Positions 25,932 through 34,406 of a stretch of DNA of 64,000 nt are shown in pieces (position 1 is the stretch's first letter; every line of letters begins with the position of its first letter). The translations under genes were made by a program, and so were the position numbers. The DNA is from Pseudomonas sp. S04 (GTDB taxonomy: Bacteria; Pseudomonadota; Gammaproteobacteria; Pseudomonadales; Pseudomonadaceae), in the NCBI RefSeq assembly GCF_009834545.1, contig NZ_CP019427.1, positions 4,222,001 to 4,286,000 of the forward strand, in the 5' to 3' direction. The notes under the pieces are model-generated. The model did no database searches. It was not told where the DNA came from and saw nothing but the letters and a program-made list of their open reading frames with translations.

Positions 25932-27392
25932 ATGATCAGATCTTTGCGTCCATTGTTGCTGGCCGGCCTGCTTATCCCCCTGGCCTTTACCGTTTCTGCT
26001 GCGCCCGTCAATACCGCCCTCACCCCCAACGTCGAAAAAGCCCTCAAGGCCAGCAAGCTGCCCGACAGTGCGTTGTCGCTGGTGATGATCCCCCTGAACG
26101 GCCCGGGCACCCCGACCGTGTTCAACGCCGACGTCTCGGTCAACCCGGCGTCCACCATGAAGCTGGTGACCACCTACGCCGCTCTGGAAATGCTCGGCCC
26201 CAACCACCAGTGGAAAACCGAGTTCTACACCGACGGCACCCTCAGCGGCGGCATCCTGCGCGGCAACCTGTACCTCAAGGGCGGTGGCGACCCGAAACTG
26301 AACATGGAAAAACTCTGGTTGCTGATGCGCGACCTGCGGGCCAATGGCGTGCAGCAAGTCACCGGCGACCTGGTGCTGGACCGCAGCTTCTTCAATCAAC
26401 CGCAATTGCCGCAGTTCAACGATGACGGCAATGACGACAACAAGCCGTTCCTGGTCAAGCCCGACGCGGCCATGGTCAACCTCAAGGCCCTGCGCTTCGT
26501 GGCCCGTAATGATTCGGGCCGGGTCCTGGTATCGGTCGAACCGCCGATTGCCAGCATCCGCATCGAAAACCAGGTCAAGGCCGTCAACTCCAAACAGTGC
26601 GCCGGCGGCGTGCGCTACAACCCGGTAACCCAGGCCGACGGCAGCGTCACCGTGACCGTGGCCGGCCAACTGGGCGACGGCTGCAGCTCGCAGACCTACC
26701 TTTCGCTACTCGACCACGCCACCTACACCGCCGGCGCCGTACGGGCGATCTGGCAGGAACTGGGCGGCAGCATCCAGGGCAAGGATCGCCAAGGCGCGGT
26801 GCCCAAGGACGCCAAGGTCCTGGCCCGGGCATTCTCCCCGGACCTGGCGGAGATCATCCGCGACATCAACAAATACAGTAACAACACCATGGCCCAGCAA
26901 TTGTTCCTCAGCCTGGGCGCGAAATTCCGCACTGGCGCCGACAGCGACGACGCCATGGCTGCCCAACGGGTCGTACGTCAGTGGCTGGCGAAAAAAGGCA
27001 TCACTGCGCCGCATCTGGTGATGGAGAACGGTTCCGGCCTGTCCCGTGCCGAGCGCGTCAGCGCCCGTGAGATGGCAAGCATGCTGCAGGCCGCCTGGAG
27101 AAGCCCGTACTCGGCCGAATTCGTCAGCTCGATGCCGATTGCCGGCATGGACGGCACCATGCGCAAACGCCTGAAAACCACGGCGATGCGCGGTGAAGCC
27201 CACGTCAAGACGGGCACCCTGAACACCGTCCGGGCGATTGCCGGCTTCAGCCGCGACAACAATGGCAACACCTGGGCCGTGGTCGCGATCCTCAACGACA
27301 AGGCGCCCTTTGGTGCTTCGTCGGTACTCGATCAAGTGTTGCTGGACCTGTATCGCCAGCCAAAACTGGCAGCCACCGCGTCGGTCCTCTAG
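25932..27392 (+). CDS. dacB: D-alanyl-D-alanine carboxypeptidase/endopeptidase (PBP4 type)
   Basis: A periplasmic low-molecular-mass class C penicillin-binding protein that trims or cuts peptidoglycan cross-links. The 486-residue chain has a signal peptide (residues 1-24, ending FTVSAAP). The active-site S74-T-M-K77 lies in NPASTMKLVTTYAALE, SNN lies in KYSNNTMAQQLFLS, and KTG in AHVKTGTLNTVRAIAG. The inserted domain between the first two motifs marks the PBP4 type. A longer frame begins at 25818, but MIRSLRP gives a clean signal peptide. Confidence 0.95.
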   Translation: MIRSLRPLLLAGLLIPLAFTVSAAPVNTALTPNVEKALKASKLPDSALSLVMIPLNGPGTPTVFNADVSVNPASTMKLVTTYAALEMLGPNHQWKTEFYTDGTLSGGILRGNLYLKGGGDPKLNMEKLWLLMRDLRANGVQQVTGDLVLDRSFFNQPQLPQFNDDGNDDNKPFLVKPDAAMVNLKALRFVARNDSGRVLVSVEPPIASIRIENQVKAVNSKQCAGGVRYNPVTQADGSVTVTVAGQLGDGCSSQTYLSLLDHATYTAGAVRAIWQELGGSIQGKDRQGAVPKDAKVLARAFSPDLAEIIRDINKYSNNTMAQQLFLSLGAKFRTGADSDDAMAAQRVVRQWLAKKGITAPHLVMENGSGLSRAERVSAREMASMLQAAWRSPYSAEFVSSMPIAGMDGTMRKRLKTTAMRGEAHVKTGTLNTVRAIAGFSRDNNGNTWAVVAILNDKAPFGASSVLDQVLLDLYRQPKLAATASVL

Positions 27393-27402
27393 GCCACGAG
27401 TA

Positions 27403-27432
27403 AAGGCTGCGCGCCGCAGGGTGCGCAGCCTT
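27403..27432. terminator. Hairpin between convergent dacB and diguanylate cyclase genes
   Basis: AAGGCTGCGC and GCGCAGCCTT form a perfect ten-pair stem around a ten-base loop. A clear T run is absent on the plus strand, so it may be a weak or bidirectional terminator. Confidence 0.55.
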
Positions 27433-27438
27433 CGACAA

Positions 27439-29838
27439 CTACGGCAACTCCTCGACCACCCGATCCCGGCCCGCCTGCTTGGCCGCATACACCCCTGAGT
27501 CGGCGCGCAGCAGCAAGGCATCGGCGCCCTCCCCCGGGCGCCAACTGGCAATCCCAAAACTCCCGGTCACCGTGCCCAGGCCGTCGATGGGCGTGGTGCG
27601 CAGGCTTTGCCAGAGTTCAACCGCCAAGTGATACGCATGCTGGCCGTCGGTGTCCGGGCACAGCACCATGAACTCCTCGCCCCCCAGGCGACAGAACACA
27701 TCGGTACAGCGCAGACGATGGGCAATCCGCTGGCACACCGCCTGCAACACCCGGTCGCCCGCGGCATGGCCGTAGCGGTCGTTGATTCGCTTGAAGTGAT
27801 CGATATCCAGCATGATCACCGCCAATTCACCATTGCCCCGCGACACCCGGGCCATTTCCAGGGTCAGGCGCTCCTGGAAGTAGCGCCGGTTGTGGATCCC
27901 GGTCAGGGCATCGGTCACCGACAGGGCCCGCAACTCCTCCTCGACTCGCTTCATGTCGGAAACGTCCGAGATGTAGCCATGCCACAGCACCCCACCACCG
28001 GGCAGCTCTTCCGGCGTGGCTTCACCCCTGACCCAGCGCAGGCCACGCACCGGCAGCAGCACTCGGTACTCTTCCCGCCAGGGGCTCAGCCGTTGCGAGG
28101 AGGTACGGATCGAGGCCCGAACCCGACTCACATCCAGCGGATGGATACGCTCGAAAATCACCTCGGCGTTCTCCAGCAACGCCTGCGGATCGAGCTCGTA
28201 GATATCGCGAATGCCGTCACTGGCGTAGATCACACTGAAGCGCCCGTCCGCCGCCATCTTGAATTGATAGATGCCACCCGGTACGTGGGCGCTGAGTTTT
28301 TTCAGCAACAGGTCGCGTGCCGCCAGGGCTTCGTGCACACGCTTGCGCTCGGTGATGTCAATGCAGATCGCCAGGTGCCCGACCCACAACCCCAGGTCAT
28401 CAAGCACTGCGGTGGCGAGCATGTTCACCAGCAGATGGCTGCCATCGCGGCGCACCAGCGTCCACTCCCGGGGCTCATGTGCGAGTTCCTTGGCGTCCGG
28501 CACCAGCATCGCCTGGCACGCCGGCACCGGCTTGCCATAGCGCAGGCTCAACTCGGCCGCCCGCTCTTCCAGTTCCCGGGGCAGATGCAGGCTTTCCAGG
28601 GTGGCATGCCCCAGCACCTCGCTGCCGGGATAACCGAGCATGTGTTCGGCACCGGCGTTGAAGGTGGTGATCACGCCACGCAAGTCGGTGACAATCACCG
28701 CCACCTCGGTCGCGGCATCGAGCACTCCGCGCAATTGCGCGTGGGCTGCGCGCAACTCTTGTTCGCGCCCCCCCAGTTCCCGAGTGCGCTGCTCCACCAG
28801 GGACAAGGCGCGCTGGCGCTGGCTGACCAGGATATAGAGCAAGGCGCTGAGCAGCAGGCTCAACAACCCGCCCATGATCACCAGACTGGTGATGGCCGAA
28901 CGGTTGGCTTGCTCGAAGGCGGCGCTGGTGCGGATCTCCAGATCGTAGATGCGATCCCCCAGGCGCAAGAGCGAACGCTCGTACAGCGGCTGGTGCGCCG
29001 GCGCGTTGGCCGATTGGTAAAGCCGCTCTGGTTGCTGGTCGAGGCTGCGCCCCGCGATCTCCACCACCAGGTTGTCCTGGTTCTGCTGGGTAAACCCGTC
29101 GGCCACCAACTGCCCGATACTGAGCACCGCCAGCACATACCCGCGCAGCGCAGGACTGCCATCGGCAGTTGCGGCCTGGCGCATGACGGGCGCTGCCAGC
29201 AACACACCGCTGGCGAACTCGGCGGCGACACCTGGCAACTGCAGCGGTTGCGACACCACCATCACCCCCAGCTCGCGGGCCTTGTCCAGGGTTGCCTGGC
29301 GTGCGGGCTGGGCCAGCAAGTCCACGCCCAGGGGTGCGCCCTGGATGCCTGAAGTCTGCTTGTACAACAGCGGAGCGTACTGGGCGCGCCACTGGGCCAC
29401 GTGCGTGCCGCCCGCAGGATCGAGGTCGAGAATGGAAAAATCGTCGAGGCCTTGCTGTCGTACCTCGCGCTCGAAGGCCACGCGCTGGTCGCCGGCGATC
29501 AACGGCGCCCAGCCATAGGCCAGGGTGCGCTGCAACAAGGGATGGGTGTAGCCGTCGAACTCTTCGCGGGAAACCGCAGTGGAGTTGAGGAAAAAACGTC
29601 GCAGGCTATCGAGGCGCTGTTCCTGATCGGCGAAACGCTCGGCGATCCGGCTCTTGCGTTCACTGGCCAGCAACTGAAAACGCTGCGCCACCTGTTGCTG
29701 GTGGGCATTGAGGGCCGTCCAGGCGAGCAGGCCCGTGAGCACGCCACCGGCCAACAACGCCAGCAGTGCTACCAGCCAGGCCGAGACATCTTCATTGATG
29801 AAGCCCAGGATTTTTGGTCGTGCGGCATGCAACGGCAT
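27439..29838 (-). CDS. CHASE-PAS-PAS-GGDEF diguanylate cyclase
   Basis: A membrane sensor predicted to make c-di-GMP. Of 799 residues, a first membrane segment lies at about 20-45, then a periplasmic CHASE-like domain (about 75-290) and a second membrane segment near 315-345. Two PAS regions follow, one near 370-490 with VIVTDLRGVITTFNAGAE and one near 520-640. GGDEF comes last, with the catalytic GGEEF at about 719-723. RCTD at about 710-713, five residues before it, is the product-inhibition I-site. No EAL domain is present. An in-frame TTG two codons upstream is less likely than the ATG at 29838. The input signal is unknown. Alg44, about 7 kb away, is a c-di-GMP receptor, but a link is only inferred. 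Confidence 0.92.
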   Translation of the reverse strand: MPLHAARPKILGFINEDVSAWLVALLALLAGGVLTGLLAWTALNAHQQQVAQRFQLLASERKSRIAERFADQEQRLDSLRRFFLNSTAVSREEFDGYTHPLLQRTLAYGWAPLIAGDQRVAFEREVRQQGLDDFSILDLDPAGGTHVAQWRAQYAPLLYKQTSGIQGAPLGVDLLAQPARQATLDKARELGVMVVSQPLQLPGVAAEFASGVLLAAPVMRQAATADGSPALRGYVLAVLSIGQLVADGFTQQNQDNLVVEIAGRSLDQQPERLYQSANAPAHQPLYERSLLRLGDRIYDLEIRTSAAFEQANRSAITSLVIMGGLLSLLLSALLYILVSQRQRALSLVEQRTRELGGREQELRAAHAQLRGVLDAATEVAVIVTDLRGVITTFNAGAEHMLGYPGSEVLGHATLESLHLPRELEERAAELSLRYGKPVPACQAMLVPDAKELAHEPREWTLVRRDGSHLLVNMLATAVLDDLGLWVGHLAICIDITERKRVHEALAARDLLLKKLSAHVPGGIYQFKMAADGRFSVIYASDGIRDIYELDPQALLENAEVIFERIHPLDVSRVRASIRTSSQRLSPWREEYRVLLPVRGLRWVRGEATPEELPGGGVLWHGYISDVSDMKRVEEELRALSVTDALTGIHNRRYFQERLTLEMARVSRGNGELAVIMLDIDHFKRINDRYGHAAGDRVLQAVCQRIAHRLRCTDVFCRLGGEEFMVLCPDTDGQHAYHLAVELWQSLRTTPIDGLGTVTGSFGIASWRPGEGADALLLRADSGVYAAKQAGRDRVVEELP

Positions 29839-29973
29839 AAGCAAAACTCAAACGCCAGCGAGCTTCGGCGTCACCTGGGCCTTGTCTGAAGTTATAGCTA
29901 TTCGCCATTAGCTTTGCCAGCCGAACACCCATAGAGCCGAGACGCATCAAGGCTCTATGGGACCCGTCGAACC

Positions 29974-32244
29974 TTAGCGCGCCATGATTTTCCAGGCGCG
30001 GTGGATCTTGCCGTTACGGGCAAAGTCCGGGTCGATGGTTTGCGCGGTGATTTCCTCGACGGCATAGCGCGCCGTGAGGTTGTCTTCGAGCTGGAACTTG
30101 CGGAAGTTGTTGGAGAAGTACAGCACCCCGCCCGGTGCCAGGCGTGCCATGGCCAGGTCGAGCAACTGCACGTGGTCACGCTGGACGTCGAAGATGCCTT
30201 CCATGCGCTTGGAGTTGGAGAAGGTCGGCGGATCGATGAAGATCATGTCGAACTCGTCACGGTTGGCTTCCAGCCAGGCCATGACATCGCCCTGCTCCAG
30301 GCGGTTCTTGTCGGAGAAACCGTTGAGCGACAGGTTGCGGCGCGCCCAGTCCAGGTAGGTCTTGGACAGGTCGACGCTGGTGGTGCTGCGCGCGCCACCC
30401 TTGGCCGCATGCACGCTGGCGGTCGCGGTGTAGCAGTACAGGTTGAGGAAACGTTTGCCGGCCGCCTCTTTCTGGATGCGCATGCGCATTGGGCGGTGGT
30501 CGAGGAACAGCCCGGTGTCGAGGTAGTCGGTCAGGTTGACCAGCAGTTTGACCCCGCCTTCATTGACTTCGACAAATTTGCCCTGGGCACTCTGGCGCTC
30601 GTACTGCTTGGTCCCGCTCTGGCGCTCACGACGCTTGACCACCACACGGCTCTTGTCGATGTTCAAGGCCTGGGGAATGGCAGCCAGGGCATCGAACATC
30701 CGCGCCGAGGCTTTTTCCGGGTCGATCGACTTCGGTGCTGCGTATTCCTGCACATGCACCCAGTCGTGGTACAGGTCGATGGCCATCGAGTACTCAGGCA
30801 TGTCGGCATCGTACACGCGGTAGCAGTCGATCCCTTCGCGCTTGACCCACTTGCCCAGGGCCTTGAGGTTCTTCTGCAGACGGTTGGCAAACATCTGCCC
30901 ACCCTCGCTCAGGCGCGCCTGCTCGACCACGGGTGCCGGGGCCGGGGCGGGTTTGATCGGATTGCCATTCTTGTTGTATTGGCGCTCTTGCGGCTCGACC
31001 GGTGCCTGATCGTAGATCGCCTGTTCCCGCTCGGCCTGGCGCTGCTCGGGGGTCCGGCGTTCGCCGGTGACGAACTGGTCGGGCAGGACTTTGATCAGCA
31101 GCAGCTTGCACGGCAGAGCGCCGTTCCAGAAGGCATATTGCTTGTGGCTGCGAATGCCCATGCGCTTGCCCAGGTCAGGCGCGCCGGTAAACACCGCCGC
31201 CTCCCAGTTCAAGCAGGCCTGGCGCAGGCGCTCGCCGAGGTTCTGGTAGAGGTAGAGCAGGCTCGCCTCGTCGCCCAGGCGCTCGCCGTACGGAGGGTTG
31301 CAGATCACCAGGCCTTTCTGGTTCTGGTCCGGGCGCGGCTCGAAGGTGGCCACTTCGCCCTGGTAGATCTTGATCCACTCGCTCAGGCCCGCACGCTCGA
31401 CGTTGTTGCGACCTGGCTGGATCAGGCGCGGATCGGCTTCGTAACCGCGGATCCACAGCGGTGGCTTGGCCAGGCCGGCAGCGGCACGTGCGCTGGCTTC
31501 TTCATGGAGTTTTTTCCACAGCGCCGGCACGTGGCCGAGCCAGGCAGTGAAGCCCCATTGCTCACGACGCAGGTTGGGTGCCATGTCAGCAGCAATCATC
31601 GCCGCTTCGACCAGGAAGGTACCGACACCGCACATCGGGTCAGCGAGGGCGCCGCCCTCGGCTGCAATGCGTGGCCAGCCGGAACGGATCAGGATCGCCG
31701 CCGCAAGGTTTTCCTTCAGCGGGGCGGCACCTTGCTGCAGACGATAGCCGCGCTGGTGCAGGCTGTGCCCAGACAGGTCCAGGGACAGGATCGCTTCGCC
31801 ACGGTCCAGGCGCAGGTGAATGCGCAGGTCCGGGTTGAGCTTGTCGATCGACGGACGTTCGCCCGTTGGCGTGCGCAGTTTGTCGACAATCGCATCCTTG
31901 ACCTTCAGGGCGCCGAAGTGGGTGTTGTCGATGCCTGAACCGTGGCCGCTGAATTCCACCGCCAGGGTGCCATCCGCCAGCATGTGGTCTTGCCACTCGA
32001 TATCCAGCACGCCGTGGTAGAGGTCTTCGGCGTCCTTCATCGCGAAGCGCTTGAGGACAAACAGCACGCGGTTTGCCAGGCGCGACCACAGGCACAGGCG
32101 ATAAGCGGTTTCCATGGTGGCCATGCCGCGCACAGCCGAGGTGTGCTCGCGCGCTTCCTCAAGGCCAAGCCCGACGGCTTCCTCGATGAGCAGGCCTTCA
32201 AGGCCTTTTGGGCAAGTGAGGAAGAGTTCGTAACGATCCGACAT
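29974..32244 (-). CDS. rlmL: 23S rRNA methyltransferase RlmKL (m2G2445/m7G2069)
   Basis: A fused two-domain rRNA methyltransferase of 756 residues. The N-terminal half has a THUMP region and a SAM-dependent methyltransferase with VICNPPYGERLGDE (NPPY motif), which makes m2G2445. The C-terminal half is a second methyltransferase with FLNLYCYTATASVHAAKGGA and FDMIFIDPPTFSNSKRM, which makes m7G2069. Length and domain order match the gammaproteobacterial fusion. A 10-pair hairpin without a T run (29929-29960) lies downstream. Confidence 0.96.
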   Translation of the reverse strand: MSDRYELFLTCPKGLEGLLIEEAVGLGLEEAREHTSAVRGMATMETAYRLCLWSRLANRVLFVLKRFAMKDAEDLYHGVLDIEWQDHMLADGTLAVEFSGHGSGIDNTHFGALKVKDAIVDKLRTPTGERPSIDKLNPDLRIHLRLDRGEAILSLDLSGHSLHQRGYRLQQGAAPLKENLAAAILIRSGWPRIAAEGGALADPMCGVGTFLVEAAMIAADMAPNLRREQWGFTAWLGHVPALWKKLHEEASARAAAGLAKPPLWIRGYEADPRLIQPGRNNVERAGLSEWIKIYQGEVATFEPRPDQNQKGLVICNPPYGERLGDEASLLYLYQNLGERLRQACLNWEAAVFTGAPDLGKRMGIRSHKQYAFWNGALPCKLLLIKVLPDQFVTGERRTPEQRQAEREQAIYDQAPVEPQERQYNKNGNPIKPAPAPAPVVEQARLSEGGQMFANRLQKNLKALGKWVKREGIDCYRVYDADMPEYSMAIDLYHDWVHVQEYAAPKSIDPEKASARMFDALAAIPQALNIDKSRVVVKRRERQSGTKQYERQSAQGKFVEVNEGGVKLLVNLTDYLDTGLFLDHRPMRMRIQKEAAGKRFLNLYCYTATASVHAAKGGARSTTSVDLSKTYLDWARRNLSLNGFSDKNRLEQGDVMAWLEANRDEFDMIFIDPPTFSNSKRMEGIFDVQRDHVQLLDLAMARLAPGGVLYFSNNFRKFQLEDNLTARYAVEEITAQTIDPDFARNGKIHRAWKIMAR

Positions 32245-32658
32245 GGGAATTCCAGGGCCTTTAGCAATAAGTGAACGGGCAACGCATTGACCGCTCGGTT
32301 TTCAATCAAGCGCTTTTCTAAAAGAGCGCTCGCGTGGCACGAAGGTGTGCCGTCCCACCCTGGCGGCTATTCCAGCCAACCGGCTGGAATGAGCTTAGAT
32401 GCCCGGGCAGATAAAAAATTCGATGCAACAAAATGTCATAACTCGACCCTTCGTCGAATAGTAACTGAGTGCATCGGTTGGACATGAGGCTGGAAGCATT
32501 AGCCTCATCATTCTTTGAGAGCCTGATCATAGCGGGGTTTGGCCAACCACCCGGCAAAACCCTCGATGTTTCTTATGGCCTTAACATCTTTATCGTTACG
32601 TCCTTATGACAAAACGATCATTCCCTCGATGTGACGCATTGGTTAGAACTCAACACAG
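32245..32658. other. Intergenic region between divergent rlmL and rmf
   Basis: No gene is recognised in these roughly 410 bases. Several runs are AT-rich (around 32400-32460 and 32570-32620) and probably hold the divergent promoters of rlmL and rmf. Short frames here lack ribosome sites. Confidence 0.5.
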
Positions 32659-32751
32659 GTTGACGCCGCAATGACGTCAACACCTTGGCTCGCCACGCCG
32701 GCAGCGAGCCGCCATTGGCAGAGCGTTTTCTGCCTGACCTCGATAGAGGTC
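32659..32751 (+). promoter_or_regulatory. rmf 5' leader with four tandem perfect hairpins
   Basis: Four stem-loops follow each other: GTTGACG/CGTCAAC (32659-32681), GGCTCG/CGAGCC (32687-32710), GGCAGA/TCTGCC (32717-32734) and GACCTC-GATA-GAGGTC (32736-32751). All stems are fully complementary. They end 39 bases before the rmf ATG and would lie in its 5' untranslated RNA. The function is not known; control of rmf mRNA stability or translation is a reasonable inference. Confidence 0.6.
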
Positions 32752-32790
32752 GACGCGACACATACAGTCAACAAGTGAGGGAAACACCCT

Positions 32791-33006
32791 ATGAGAAGAC
32801 TTAAGCGTGATCCGTTGGAAAGAGCATTTTTGCGCGGATATCAATATGGCGTTGGTGGCAAATCCCGTGAGCTTTGCCCATTTACTCTACCGTCGGTACG
32901 CCAAGCCTGGATTAACGGCTGGCGAGAAGGACGCGGCGACAACTGGGACGGTATGACCGGCACTGCGGGAATCCATAGACTCAACGAACTTCACGCCGTC
33001 GGCTAA
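32791..33006 (+). CDS. rmf: Ribosome modulation factor
   Basis: A 71-residue basic protein that turns 70S ribosomes into inactive 100S dimers in stationary phase. MRRLKRDPLERAFLRGYQYG, then SRELCPFTLPSVRQAWINGWREGRGDNWDG, match the family along its length, although it is longer than the 55-residue E. coli protein, as in other pseudomonads. GTGAGGGA precedes the ATG. The gene is flanked by a structured leader and a three-hairpin 3' end. Confidence 0.97.
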   Translation: MRRLKRDPLERAFLRGYQYGVGGKSRELCPFTLPSVRQAWINGWREGRGDNWDGMTGTAGIHRLNELHAVG

Positions 33007-33060
33007 ACAGGGCACACACTCCGACACGACAACTTGATTACGTAACGACTTAACCATGCA

Positions 33061-33116
33061 CGTCCTCTCCGGACGGCGGGCTTCGGCCCAGGGGCCCCCT
33101 TGAGGGGCCCTTTTTT
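33061..33116 (+). terminator. Three-hairpin 3' end and terminator of rmf
   Basis: CGTCC/GGACG (33061-33075), then GGGC-TTCG-GCCC with a stable TTCG tetraloop (33078-33089), then GGGCCCC/GGGGCCC followed by six T (33092-33116). The last is a standard intrinsic terminator; the first two could protect the mRNA 3' end. Confidence 0.9.
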
Positions 33117-33155
33117 ATTGCTCTGCAACTGGCGCAGCCTGCGTTCGGCGCGGTA

Positions 33156-34175
33156 TTAGCGCAAAGCAGCGATGGCGTCGACCGATTCACGGATCAGCGC
33201 CGGGCCCTTGTAGATGAAGCCCGAGTAGATCTGCACCAGGCTGGCACCCGCGGCGATTTTCTCAGCCGCGTGCCGTCCTTCGGTAATCCCGCCCGCGGCA
33301 ATGATCGGCAAGCGCCCAGCCAGTTCCGCCGCCAACACCTTGACCGTGTGAGTGCTCTTCTCGCGCACCGGAGCGCCCGACAGGCCGCCCATCTCGTCAC
33401 CGTGTTCCATGCCTTCGACGCCCACGCGGCTCAGGGTGGTGTTGGTGGCGATGACCGCGTCCATGCCGGTTTCGATCAGCGCCTGCGCGACCTGCGCGGT
33501 TTCTTCGTCCGTCATGTCCGGGGCGATCTTGATCGCCAGGGGTACATGCTTGCCGTGCCGCAGGGCCAACTCGGCGCGGCGCGTGGCCAGGTCGGCGAGC
33601 AGTTGCTTGAGCGAATCACCAAACTGCAGGCTGCGCAGCCCCGGGGTATTGGGGGAGCTGACGTTGACCGTGACATAGCTGGCGTGGGCGTAGACCTTGT
33701 CCAGGCAGATCAGGTAATCGTCGACCGCACGCTCGACCGGGGTATCGAAATTCTTGCCGATGTTGATCCCCAGCACGCCCTTGTACTTGGCCGCCGCGAC
33801 CCGGGCCAGCAAATGATCGACGCCGAGGTTGTTGAACCCCATGCGATTGATGATCGCCTCGGCTTGCGGCAAGCGGAAAATCCGTGGTTTGGGATTTCCC
33901 GGTTGCGGGCGCGGGGTGATGGTGCCGATTTCGACAAAACCAAAACCGAGCTGGGCAAAGCCGTCGATGGCCGCGCCGTTCTTGTCCAGGCCTGCAGCCA
34001 GGCCGACCGGGTTGGGGAAGTCCAGGCCCATGACATTCACCGGCACATGGGCCGGCGCCTTGCACAGCAAGCCGTTCAGGCCCAGGCGTCCGCCCGCGCC
34101 GATCAAGTCCAGGGACAGATCGTGGGAGGTTTCCGGGGAGAGTTTGAACAGCAGTTGGCGGGCCAGGGTATACAT
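33156..34175 (-). CDS. pyrD: Dihydroorotate dehydrogenase (quinone, class 2)
   Basis: A membrane-associated flavoenzyme oxidising dihydroorotate to orotate with quinone, the fourth step of pyrimidine synthesis. The 339 residues start [20 protein letters not shown], the amphipathic class 2 N terminus. [19 protein letters not shown] binds [18 protein letters not shown] carries the catalytic serine of class 2 enzymes, and LPIIAAGGI and [12 protein letters not shown] follow. The upstream in-frame extension to 34286 is not conserved and was rejected. Confidence 0.96.
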   Translation of the reverse strand: MYTLARQLLFKLSPETSHDLSLDLIGAGGRLGLNGLLCKAPAHVPVNVMGLDFPNPVGLAAGLDKNGAAIDGFAQLGFGFVEIGTITPRPQPGNPKPRIFRLPQAEAIINRMGFNNLGVDHLLARVAAAKYKGVLGINIGKNFDTPVERAVDDYLICLDKVYAHASYVTVNVSSPNTPGLRSLQFGDSLKQLLADLATRRAELALRHGKHVPLAIKIAPDMTDEETAQVAQALIETGMDAVIATNTTLSRVGVEGMEHGDEMGGLSGAPVREKSTHTVKVLAAELAGRLPIIAAGGITEGRHAAEKIAAGASLVQIYSGFIYKGPALIRESVDAIAALR

Positions 34176-34302
34176 GGGCGGGCTTGACTCGGTCGGCGGC
34201 GAAATAAGGCGGCGATTATAGCCGGGCATCGGGGTCGCAGGCGAGGTACATGTACAAATCCCTCGGCAATGGCATATGCCTTGCACCGTGAACCCTATCC
34301 GT

Positions 34303-34390
34303 ACTCATGCCAGCGCCGGGATGAGTCGAAAGACCATGGCGTCGTCATCCGACTTGGCTTGCACAGGGGCCCGGGGCGACGCTTTTTTTT
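34303..34390 (+). promoter_or_regulatory. Candidate ANTAR-type attenuator leader before nasS
   Basis: A long stem ACTCATGCC / GGGATGAGT (one G-G mismatch) encloses the hexaloop AGCGCC, with A at loop position 1 and G at 4, as in RNA targets of ANTAR proteins. Next GAC-CATGGC-GTC (34332-34343) gives a second six-base loop with G at position 4 but C at 1. Its 3' part overlaps GCGTCG, which pairs with CGACGC (34377-34382) before eight T: an intrinsic terminator. The nasS ATG is 16 bases after the T run. This is weaker than the two other leaders because the second loop and its stem are imperfect. Confidence 0.5.
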
Positions 34391-34406
34391 GCAAGGTGCA
34401 CTCTCG

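Noticed and set aside
29929..29960. Ten-pair hairpin CCATAGAGCC/GGCTCTATGG downstream of rlmL
   Set aside because: It lacks a T run on either strand, so it is not called an intrinsic terminator.
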